64,000 bases of DNA from Bimastos eiseni (Eukaryota; Annelida; Clitellata; Crassiclitellata; Lumbricidae), in NCBI GenBank assembly GCA_959347315.1, contig OY365822.1, positions 11,852,755 to 11,916,754 on the forward strand. Direction: 5' to 3'. The position numbers and the translations under genes are program-made. Below, in pieces: positions 53,735 to 62,254 of the stretch (within the stretch, counting starts at the first letter, position 1; every line of letters begins with the position of its first letter). A model generated the notes under the pieces. That model worked only from the letters and a program-made list of their open reading frames with translations. It did not search any database and had not been told where the DNA came from.

Positions 53735-53880
53735 CAGAGGCGGGGATCTCGCTTGATAGGTGGGTGGGACACCCAATGAGACGAATAGGAAATGTGGGAG
53801 GGGATCCTCGTATAAATCGTGCCTTCTCTGTAAAAGGTGGGGGAACCTGTCCCCCTCGAACCCCAGGATCGCCGCCTCTG
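53735..53880. mobile_element. hAT-like MITE (CAGAGGCGGCGATC family), second copy
   Basis: Starts CAGAGGCGGGGATCTCGC and ends GGATCGCCGCCTCTG, inverted at 13 of 14. The flanks CCTGGAAC and TCTGAAAC match at 6 of 8. Shares GACACCCAATGAGA and CTCTGTAAA with 1580-1719. Confidence 0.82.
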
Positions 53881-53944
53881 TCTGAAACGCACTTTCCTTA
53901 GAGATTCCCCTTGAAGAGGCGACTGTTGTTATGGAGTAATGCAC

Positions 53945-54050
53945 CTTTGTTTTACTTGTAGCTCATGACTGATTTGTATCCCTGTGGTTGGGCTGGGAGC
54001 TTCTTAAGGGGCGCTATATAAATGTATTTGATATGTGTATGTATGATTCA
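53945..54050 (+). repeat. GCGCTATATAAA-family 3' end
   Basis: GGGCTGGGAGCTTCTTAAGG then GGCGCTATATAAATGTATTT. Confidence 0.6.
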
Positions 54051-54054
54051 AAAC

Positions 54055-55030
54055 TCACAATTATATGCATATATACTAATAATAATAATGATAATTATAA
54101 TAATAATGCTAGTTTAATTTGATTAGCCACAGTGTTATTACAAACGTAACACGAACAAATGGGACAAGTTTTAAAGGAGTATAATTTAGCTGTCGACAGC
54201 TTTGCTAGGCGCCAATTATGTGTTACAGTATGAATAGTTGTATACATGTGTGTATGTGGCATTTCTATTGTCTGTGGGTGAGAATGACGTCAGTTCTTTG
54301 TCCATTGTTCTGCATGAGTGATTGGTTCTTCCGGCTTTGTGACTGTCACCGTGACCCCTCTGACCTGAACTGATTCGAAAACGAGAGGGGCATAATTATG
54401 AATCTCCTGGCTATACCTGGTCTCTTTGCGAAATGTTTCCCTACCCGCTTGGATAGTTCTTTTCTCATTGGTCCATCAAATACTGCTTTCTCCAAGCTTT
54501 GAGATTCACCTGTTCTGAAAATCACCTGTATTGAGATTCACGTGTATAGGTGAGTAATGTGTTCAATGCACAGATGAAGGCGTGTGTTGTATATTTATGC
54601 GTATGTAGGTGTGTATACGTCTCAAGATGCTTACAACTATGTATACTTAGGTTATGTATGCTTGACATTGTTTGTATATATGTATGTATATTGAGTCATG
54701 GATACTGCACTTGCAAACGCACAATACAGCAGCAACAATTATAATACATAGAATAGAAGTAATAATGGGTAATTAAAAATATGAAATTATTGGGTTGATT
54801 GAAATGAATGAATTTATAGTGTCACAAGTCAATCCCAACCGTGGTTGAAAAGAATGGACTTAGGCTGCGATGCATTGATGAACATCTTTGATGCAGATGG
54901 GAGTCCATTCCAGACCATACGGGAGACAAAAGAGAAAGCACAATGCTGTCTAATGGTACCTGATGATAGGGCACGGGGAACATACATACAATCATAGGTA
55001 TATGTATGTATGTACACCATGCAAACACAC
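54055..55030. other. DNA without recognisable gene
   Basis: Short TGTATG words at 54560-54690. CACAAGTCAATCCCAACCGT through ATGGGAGTCCATTCCAGACC (54820-54920) resembles the TATATAGCGC-family interior. No exon seen. Confidence 0.4.
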
Positions 55031-55047
55031 ATGTAAATGTATGTATG

Positions 55048-55081
<34 letters not shown>

Positions 55082-55165
55082 TGTATGTATGCATGCATGT
55101 ATGTATGTAAGTATGTATGCATTGTATGTATGTATGGTATGCATGTATGATTGCATGTACGTACG
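55031..55165. repeat. (TATG)n array
   Basis: About 30 units with CATG and CGTA variants. It runs up to the left arm of the inverted repeat. Confidence 0.9.
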
Positions 55166-55170
55166 TTCGT

Positions 55171-55263
55171 ACGTCTCTGCTGTCGGCAGGTGACCAGCGC
55201 ACCGTCGAAAGGTCAGCGATATTAAAGTGGCCCTATATAAATGTCCAGTTGCGTCATGGCTAA
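55171..55263 (+). repeat. Perfect inverted repeat, left arm (93 bp)
   Basis: This is the exact reverse complement of 55483-55575. Contains GTCGGCAGGTGACCAGCGCA and GGCCCTATATAAATGTCC, the 3' end of the GCTATATAAA family. Confidence 0.96.
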
Positions 55264-55482
55264 GGTGAATTTTACTGAAACAGGAAGCAGTTGCTCTGTG
55301 TAGGAGTTAAGTTTCTTTTACAGATGCTGTAATATTAGGTGTGTGTGTGTGTGTGTCGGTGTTTCTATTATTTTTTTAGAAACATTAATGTCTGACTTCA
55401 CCAGACACTGCTGCTTCTGATGGTGTCTGCCACCTTTGGTCTTTCGCGCCGTTTCCTGGAAGCCAAAGAGATTAGACGTGAT

Positions 55483-55575
55483 TTAGCCATGACGCAACTG
55501 GACATTTATATAGGGCCACTTTAATATCGCTGACCTTTCGACGGTGCGCTGGTCACCTGCCGACAGCAGAGACGT
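55483..55575 (-). repeat. Perfect inverted repeat, right arm (93 bp)
   Basis: It matches the left arm at all 93 positions. The spacer is 219 bp and contains (GT)9 at 55338-55356. GACGTCACGTGG at the right edge combines a CRE-like and an E-box-like word. Confidence 0.96.
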
Positions 55576-55579
55576 CACG

Positions 55580-56000
55580 TGGTCCAAATTCATCTCGGCT
55601 GGCGATGTCTCGAGCCGTTCTTGTGCATGCGATGACGTGACATTGAGTGTCCGTAGCGTCTGCCAGTTCCGGTGAGCGCAGTTAGCGCTGATGGTCAGAA
55701 GGCTGAGGATCGTGTTTGCTACTGCTGGTGAAGCCGTGCCAGTCGACGGTGCCTGATGCGCCCAGATGCAACCAACATCGCCGTGTTGGGCTTTGCCAGT
55801 CCATGTCTCGTCACAACAGAGACATGTGTGGCGTGGGAAATCATTTCCTTATTTTTGTTGATTCGTTGTCGTTAAAAGGATATTGTTTAAATCGTTCATT
55901 CATTTATTCAACAAGATTAAAATAAAATACACTGCGACAGAGTCAAGTGAAGAAGAGTGGCTGACCCCTCCCCTGTGAAGGATTAATGCAAGCCTGAAGT
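55580..56000. other. GC-moderate DNA without recognised gene
   Basis: CCAGTTCCG then GTGAGC at 55672 is a donor-like site. No coding frame supports it. Confidence 0.3.
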
Positions 56001-56029
56001 ATATATATATATAAATATATATATATGCA

Positions 56030-56215
56030 TCTCTGTCTGTATCTCTGTCTGTATCTCTCTCTGACCGTCTGTGTGTCCGTATCTCTGTCAGTACCTCTGT
56101 CTGATCGTCTATGTGTCTGTATATTTGTCTGTCTGTCTGTGTGTTTGTATCTCTGTCTGTCTGTGTGTTTGTATCTCTGTCTGTCTGTGTGTTTGTATCT
56201 CTGTCTGTCTCGCTC
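56030..56215. repeat. (TCTGTCTG)n / TGTATCTC array
   Basis: Degenerate TCTG/TGTATCTC repeats, with GTGTGTTTGTATCTCTGTCT repeated three times at 56135-56210. Confidence 0.9.
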
Positions 56216-56228
56216 TTCTACACCCAGT

Positions 56229-56580
56229 GCAGCTTCAGCATCTGCCGCAGTGATGCCGTTGCTCCTGCCCTGTATTCCAGGCCTCTTCCGGAGCAGGCGG
56301 CCAGGCAGGCAGGCAGGCACTGTCCACGTGATGCGCCTCTGCGTTGATTCCTGGTTGCACTCGAGCCGCCTCCTTGGCTGCTGTCCGTCCGTCTGGCTAC
56401 GTAGTCAGGCAGGCGCCGGTACCTGCCCGGCTCCGCGGAGCGCATGGCGGAATGGAGCAGGCAGACACGGCGGCGTCCTCTGTGGGGATTACGAGTCCGT
56501 GTTTGTAGTGGAGAAGGAAGCGCTGGAAGCGTATACTTATGGTAGTGGTTGCCAGGTAGACGGAAGCACGCCGGCCTTCA
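56229..56580 (+). CDS. Candidate GC-rich exon with strong splice sites (hypothetical)
   Basis: It begins after a long pyrimidine tract ending CTTCTACACCCAG and ends CCGGCCTTCAG before GTGAGTG, both textbook splice signals. One frame is open throughout and ends CGDYESVFVVEKEALEAYTY then GSGCQVDGSTPAFR. GC content is clearly above that of the neighbourhood. I recognise no domain. The first part (SRRPGRQAG from GGCAGGCAGG) looks like low-complexity sequence, and open frames are commoner in GC-rich DNA. It could equally be a 5' exon starting at ATG 56249 of a gene running right. Confidence 0.33.
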
Positions 56581-56799
56581 GGTGAGTGCCGAAGATTGCG
56601 TGGGCAGGGTCTGTTTTGGTCGCAGGGTGCATGGGGAAGAGCGTGGAGGGTTCGTTTGCTTGGGTTGGTACGAGCACTTAATCTAGTTAGAACCCTATGC
56701 ACTGATAGGGAGGACTTAGCTGACTTGGCTTTCTGTACAGGAGCAATGTATGTGCGTATGTGGTTGTGTGCACGAGAAAGGTAGTGAGTAGATGATTGA

Positions 56800-57168
56800 G
56801 TGAGCAAGTGTGCCAGTTAGTGAATGAATACATGATTGAGTGAGGCAATGAGTGAATGAGTAGATGATTAAGTTAGGCAATGAGTGAATGAATAGGTGAT
56901 TAAGTGTGCCAGTGAGTGAATGAGTAGGTGATTAAGTTAGGCAGTGAGTGAATGAGTAGGTGATTAAGTAAGGCAGTAAGTGAATGAGTAGGTGACTTAG
57001 TGTGGCAGTGAGTGAATGAGTAGGAGATTAAGTTAGGCAATGAGTGAATGAGTAGGTGATTAAGTAAGGCAGTAAGTGAATGAGTAGGTGACTTAGTGTG
57101 GCAGTGAGTGAATGAGTAGGTGATTAAGTTAGGCAGTGAGTGAATGAATAGGTGAGTGAGGCAGTTGT
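56800..57168. repeat. 32-bp minisatellite (about 11 units)
   Basis: The unit GTGAGTGAATGAGTAGGTGA plus TTAAGTTAGGCA repeats with substitutions. A 64-bp double unit containing GACTTAGTGTGG occurs twice. Confidence 0.9.
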
Positions 57169-57169
57169 G

Positions 57170-57450
57170 AAGTAGTGTTGGCAGTTGTGAAGTAGTGTTA
57201 GATTGAAGGAGCAGGGAGTCACTGATTGAGTAAGGGAGGGGTAGGAGTGGTGAGTAAAACAAGTGAGTGATTCAATTATTGATGCAGCAAGGAACTGAAT
57301 CAGTGGAGGATGCAGTGAGTGAAGGAGGGAACGAATGAGTGAGCGAATGATTGAGTGAGGGAATGAATTAGTAAGGGAATGAATGAGTGAGGGAATGAAT
57401 TAGTGAGGGAATGAATGAGTGAGGGAATGAATGATTGAGTGAGGAAGAGA
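57170..57450. repeat. Degenerate GTGAGGGAATGAATTA / GTTGTGAAGTAGTGTT repeats
   Basis: Continuation of the minisatellite, with different short units and lower order. Confidence 0.75.
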
Positions 57451-57669
57451 GTGACCATGATTTCCTTGATCTGCCGGGTGACTTATTTGCATTGAATCTC
57501 ATTGTAATGAGCCTTGCAATGGAATGAATAAAAGGCATGGATAAGTTGTTTACGGGTCTCCTGAATCAACTGCTGTTTGGGCGTAAATAAAGAAGCATGT
57601 TCAACCATGTTTATGATTTCGGGTAGGCCCAACTCTGTATGAATGGTTCATGCTCACTTGCTCATTCAT

Positions 57670-57756
57670 GAGAGCACACGGGCACGCACACACGCGCACA
57701 CACACACAAACAAACAATCACAGATACACACACGCGCGCACGCACACACACACACT
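57670..57756. repeat. (CA)n/(CACG)n array
   Basis: CACACACG, CGCACACA and CACGCGCG words over about 85 bp. Confidence 0.88.
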
Positions 57757-57759
57757 GAG

Positions 57760-58184
57760 ACAACAGCGACCCACTTCTTACCGTTTGCAATTTCTTATCA
57801 TCAGTGAGAAGTGCGCCTATGAAACCTGTTTGTTGACAGACATCCCAAGATGTAGTTATTAGTTTGTCCCATTGTCTGCACTAAGCCACAGCTGCAGGGG
57901 AATCAGTGGCTTTTCCCATGCGACAACACAGCGACCCTGGCCCCTCCAAACTCTGCCTAGTACATATATACGGATGGGTTGGGCCACCGTTGGGGATGAA
58001 GAGGGTGAAGTGACTAGCCACCCTCTTTATCCCCTTCCCGTTGCCGCCCAGTCGTCCTACCCTGCAGACCGGCCAGTGCCCAGAGTGCAAATGGATATAG
58101 TTATGAGTGGTCAATATTTGTTTGCATGGATCTTATCCGGTGACCTCGCATTAGCCACCTTCCTTGCATTACCCTTCTGATAAT
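57760..58184. other. DNA without recognised gene
   Basis: A 102-codon frame at 57872-58180 shows no domain or signal. I do not call it. Confidence 0.35.
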
Positions 58185-58192
58185 GTTTATAC

Positions 58193-58449
58193 TAGGGACC
58201 TACCGGGTAGACAATTACCTGTAATAAATTAAAACATTAAATTTTAGCCTTTTATTTGCAGTATGAAATTGGAAATCAAAATAGGTACTAAATAACATTG
58301 ATGAAGTATTTATCGAATTATGAATTTTTTAATTATGGTTTCAATTTTTTAAACTTTCTATTTGTGTGTGTACTATTTGCCGAATACTTTGAAAAAAATG
58401 GGCTATTTGGCCGAGGTGAACGTCCGAGGCGATTTCCGGTCGGTCCCTA
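58193..58449. mobile_element. hAT-like MITE with TAGGGACCKACCGG ends, TSD GTTTRTAC
   Basis: Starts TAGGGACCTACCGGG and ends CCGGTCGGTCCCTA, inverted at 13 of 14. The flanks GTTTATAC and GTTTGTAC match at 7 of 8. Shares TATTTGTGTGTGTACTATTT-like and GAGGCGATTTCCGG with 52787-53190. 257 bp. Confidence 0.87.
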
Positions 58450-58644
58450 GTTTGTACATCAATATGCGAATAGCAATTGGTTGATTAGAGAATGTTTTTA
58501 TCTTGTCTTATCTATATGAGACGAGATGGCGTGATATCGCTTTGGACAGGCAAGGCATGGCAGCTGTGGGGGTCGCAATGTTCCACAGATAATTCACATA
58601 GACCTATTGTGAGGGACGACAACTAGCTGTACATTGGACCACGT

Positions 58645-58765
58645 ATGTATGTATCTGGCTATTTATATAGCGCCTCAGCGAACCTCTCGTTTCGGGCCAC
58701 TGTACTCTGCAGCTGAATAGCAAAGACCAAGGGCTGGTATACTGAATGTCTGGTGCCCCAAGGGC
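58645..58765 (-). repeat. TATATAGCGC-family repeat copy
   Basis: GGCTATTTATATAGCGCCTC, GGGCCACTGTACTCTGCAGC. Confidence 0.6.
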
Positions 58766-58890
58766 CCAAGTCGAGACCGGAAGCTTGCTCTGTTGGTTGG
58801 TTCCCGCACTGATCTTGACAGCAGTTTTCTTCAAGCTATGATGATGGTATGTAAGAGCTCTGTCTAGAGCAGAGGTGGGCAACACACGGT

Positions 58891-59240
58891 CCACCCACCT
58901 TCCTTGCAGTACCCACCTCCTTTGCAGTGCCTGCCTCCCTTACAGTGCCCACCTTCCTTGCAGTACCTCCTCCCTTGCAGCGCTTACCTCCCATGCAGTA
59001 TCCACTTCCCTTGCAGTACCTACCTTACTTGAAGTACCTGCCTTCCTTACAGTACCCACCTTCCTTGCAGTACCCACCTTCCATGCAGTACCATGCCTCC
59101 CTTGCAGTACCTACCTTACTTGAAGTACCTGCCTTCCTTGCAGTACCCACCTTCCTTGTAGTACCCACCTTCCATGCAGTACCATGCCTCCCTTGCATTA
59201 CCCACCTTCCTTGCAGCATCCACATTTCTTGTAGCACCCT
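58891..59240. repeat. 18-bp minisatellite GTACCCACCTTCCTTGCA (about 19 units)
   Basis: Nearly all units are 18 bp, with occasional 17 or 19. A five-unit block (GTACCTACC..., GTACCTGCC..., two GTACCCACC..., GTACCATGCC...) occurs twice in succession as a ~91-bp higher-order unit. Confidence 0.93.
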
Positions 59241-59367
59241 CCTTGAGAACATTTTATCCATTATATCTCTTTGTAAAACTAAAAATTATGCATGGAGCAT
59301 AATATTTGGTTTCTTATCCTAGCCTGAGACTTCCGGTATTTGGATTATTATTATTTTTATTATTATT

Positions 59368-59598
59368 ACCGAAATTTGATACCGCCCTTCTTCCTACATC
59401 TTTTGCTCAGTAGTGCATACACACGCCTCGACGGCGCAACTGCAGTTGTACTGCAGAGCAATGGTGCGCGAAGGACTTGCTCAAAGTCCCTACACAGTGA
59501 CTAACGCCTCGGACGAGGCTCGAACCCGCGCGCTCAGCACACACTGAACGTTACGGGCTGACCGCTCTAACCGATCGGCCACTGTGCCACACCAAATG
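59368..59598 (-). mobile_element. tRNA-derived SINE (family A) nested in the hAT element
   Basis: On the minus strand: A box TGGCCGATCGGTTAGAGCGG, B box GGGTTCGAGCC, then AAGTCCTTCGCGCACCATTG, GCGCCGTCGAGGCGTGTG and GGTATCAAATTTCGG. Confidence 0.86.
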
Positions 59599-59812
59599 GA
59601 TGATAAGGGTTTCCTCATAAAATTTGTCTTTGTTTCCTTAGTGGCTCTTCTGGGATATTTCCTCTAAATAAAATTAACATTGTTTCGTTTTCTGGGGCAA
59701 ATGAATCTGCAAGAATTATCCTGTGATTGGCATGCGGTCCCAGGGCCGCTCTTGAAATCTCCAGGTGACCCTCTGTTAAAAGAAGTTGCCCATGCCTGGT
59801 CTAGAGTGAACT

Positions 59813-59890
59813 ACGCCACTGTTCATACATTGACAGTGCCAGTCCCAAGCCTGGAAAATTTAGGAGGGTGATGCTAATGATCTTTTTAAA
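59813..59890 (-). repeat. Dispersed repeat F copy, reverse
   Basis: GACAGTGCCAGTCCCAAGCC, AGGAGGGTGATGCTAATGAT. It abuts the right target duplication of the hAT element. Confidence 0.6.
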
Positions 59891-59894
59891 CATA

Positions 59895-61710
59895 AATATA
59901 AAAAACATTTGTTAACTATCCTTTCTAAATAATTATTGTGTGCACAGACAGCATTAGTTAACTAGTTAAGATGATGATTTATGTTTCAACTGTATGTACC
60001 TGTTGCCCAACATCTAATTGTAATGGGTAGGCCCTGTTAGCGGGAACAATCGCCACTAGGGGTTTACTTTCCCTATTATCCCTCTTATTACAGTTTTCTC
60101 ACGCATTTTTATTCTTGTGTTCAATTGTTTGAGATGGATAATAAAAACATCTGGTTATGGTTATCTTGTTTTAACACAGTGTCGTTAACCTGCAACTACA
60201 ACTCCCGGTATAGAGTGATGCCTTTCTATGTTAAAGCGTTTTCTCACGGTCGATGAGTTGCCCGTTTTGTTGCATGTTTCATTTGCACACTGACAAACGG
60301 TGTTGGGCTGTCCTCAGTTTCTTGCAATATGTTCATAGGGCGACCGTGCGTAAAAATACCAGAATAACATACGCTTGTACCGTACGACGTACGTCATCGA
60401 AAAGATTACCTTACGTATATATGTTAAAAATGTCGGTGCTTTTGCACTTAACAGACGAATGAGGAAGACGAGTGAATAAACGCATTACTGCGTGACTATT
60501 AGAGTGCCTAACAATGGTAGGCTAACAATAGTAGCTACAGCTTAGAACTAGAGCTGTATGCTATTAGGCTAAATTTTGATGAATTCAGTTGTGCAATGTG
60601 CATGCATGAGCTTATTTTCGTCAAGGTACTGCTGTCAACGTACGCCAGCGTAGGCATAATAACGTACCGTCCGTACCTTATAGAAAAAGATAACGTATGT
60701 TCCATAGGTCGCACAATGGCTATGATGAGCTTCTTGTTTCAGTGCAGTGTTTCCTCAAGTACCGTAACTTTGTTACTCGAGACGTGGATCATAGGCATAA
60801 ATAAATTTGTGACTCTTTTTTAGGGTGGGGGTCTCGTTAACATTAATGCTGGAAATACCTGGAGAGGGGTCTGTACAGCGTACGTATCTTTGATAACTCA
60901 ATTGTACCTCTCTATAGAATTTTTGGTCAGCAAATCAGACAACCAGGTACAGTACACTGTCATTGGCTAGCGTGGGCGAAAGAAAGGAAGTCGTGAACTC
61001 ATTCACCTGTGGCTTCCTATAGTCTCTTAAAATCACCACAGCCCATAACATCGGCAGAGTTTATGATACTGCGGGTGCGGATTTAGTAAGAATACTTCAT
61101 TCAATAATTTTCTCCGAAGTCCGGGGAAAAGTAGCATGGCATCAAATAGAAACTCCAGTGGGATATTAATCTAAAGAATTACTGCTAAAGTGCAAATGTC
61201 ATAAAATACAAGTCATCGATCGATCGACGATTTCTTGGAAAGCTCAACAGAAACTAGCAGGGTCCACATTACAAGAGCGGATCAGTATAGCTGATTGACT
61301 GTGTTAGGCCAAGGATAAGGAAATGAACTCTTCAATGCATTATCCCATTGTGCAGCGGCGCTTCCAAACCGTTGGTCTACAGACAGCTGCAGGCCGGTTC
61401 GCGAGCACTCAGTCTGCTAAGTGAATTGAGAAACAGAAATTTTGAAAAGGTCATTGCAAAAAATTCACAAGGCTATCATTTTAGATGGCGGAATAGTCAT
61501 TAGAGTTGTCTAAACATGCATTACAATTAATTTCAATACATGTTTGAGGCTGATTGGAAAAGGACATTTTTTAGTAAATTGGACACTGGTCCGGCTGAAA
61601 TGGAAAAATCCGGGTGCCACCACTGAAAATTTTCCTCCTTCAAGGGTTGGGAAGCGACGCCATGGGCTTTCACGCTGTCTGATTTACCCACTTTTCTATT
61701 GATGCTGTGC
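59895..61710. other. DNA without recognised gene
   Basis: Mostly unique-looking. GCAGCGGCGCTTCCAAACCG at 61352 and GGTGCCACCACTG ending at 61625 each resemble hAT termini, but the flanking 8-mers differ, so I do not join them. Short frames show no domains. Confidence 0.4.
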
Positions 61711-61714
61711 CATG

Positions 61715-62250
61715 AGATGTTTTGAGAAACTACGACTACTCTTCATTGTTTATAGAGATTGCAACTTTATCAGAAGCTACTTTGCTGTATTGGTGTTTTT
61801 AGGAGACATTAATTCTTGTGGAGAAATTATATTTTGCACTTCCTGATACCAGAGGTACTCCCAGCCTAGCCATAGCTAAAAATTGAGCTTTTGCAAGTTA
61901 CGGACTATTTTCATATTTTAGTGTGCAAGCATGCGTAATTGCGTATCTCCAGTAGGCCTATCAGTATTTTAAAGACTGCAGCTGTTATTGTTTTGGTGTT
62001 TTTACGAAACTGTAACTGCGAATAGATAGAATTAGAATTATCAAAGAGACTGCATTTGCTACTTTATCAGCATTTTTAAGAAACGGCAGGTGTAATGGTT
62101 TTGATGTTTTCAGAACCTGTGGAATAATCGTTTCTAGAGACTGCTATTGTAGATATTGAATTTAGGGTTTCTAGACATAAGACCTGTCAGTGCGTTTTTG
62201 GAGGCTGCAGCTATAACTTGATCGGCGTTTAGTAATATCGTCTGTCAAGA
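61715..62250. repeat. Degenerate tandem repeat (GAAACTGCAGCTGTTATTGT type)
   Basis: At least seven decayed units recur every 50-80 bp, built from GAGACTGCA / GAAACTGTAAC, then TTTGCTA or ATTGTTTTGGTG, then TTTTTA(A/G)GA. Confidence 0.55.
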
Positions 62251-62254
62251 GGAC

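Larger units (their letters stand above)
58870..59798. mobile_element. Composite hAT-like element (929 bp) with perfect TSD GTCTAGAG
   Basis: Begins CAGAGGTGGGCAAC and ends GTTGCCCATGCCTG (11 of 14 inverted). GTCTAGAG flanks both sides (58862-58869 and 59799-59806) and fits the hAT target preference nTCTAGAn. The interior holds an 18-bp minisatellite (58891-59240) and a nested SINE A (59368-59598). No transposase. Confidence 0.9.

Noticed and set aside
61353..61625. Possible hAT element (CAGCGGCGCTTCC to GGTGCCACCACTG)
   Set aside because: The ends look right, but the flanking 8-mers CCATTGTG and AAAATTTT do not match and the TIRs are weak.
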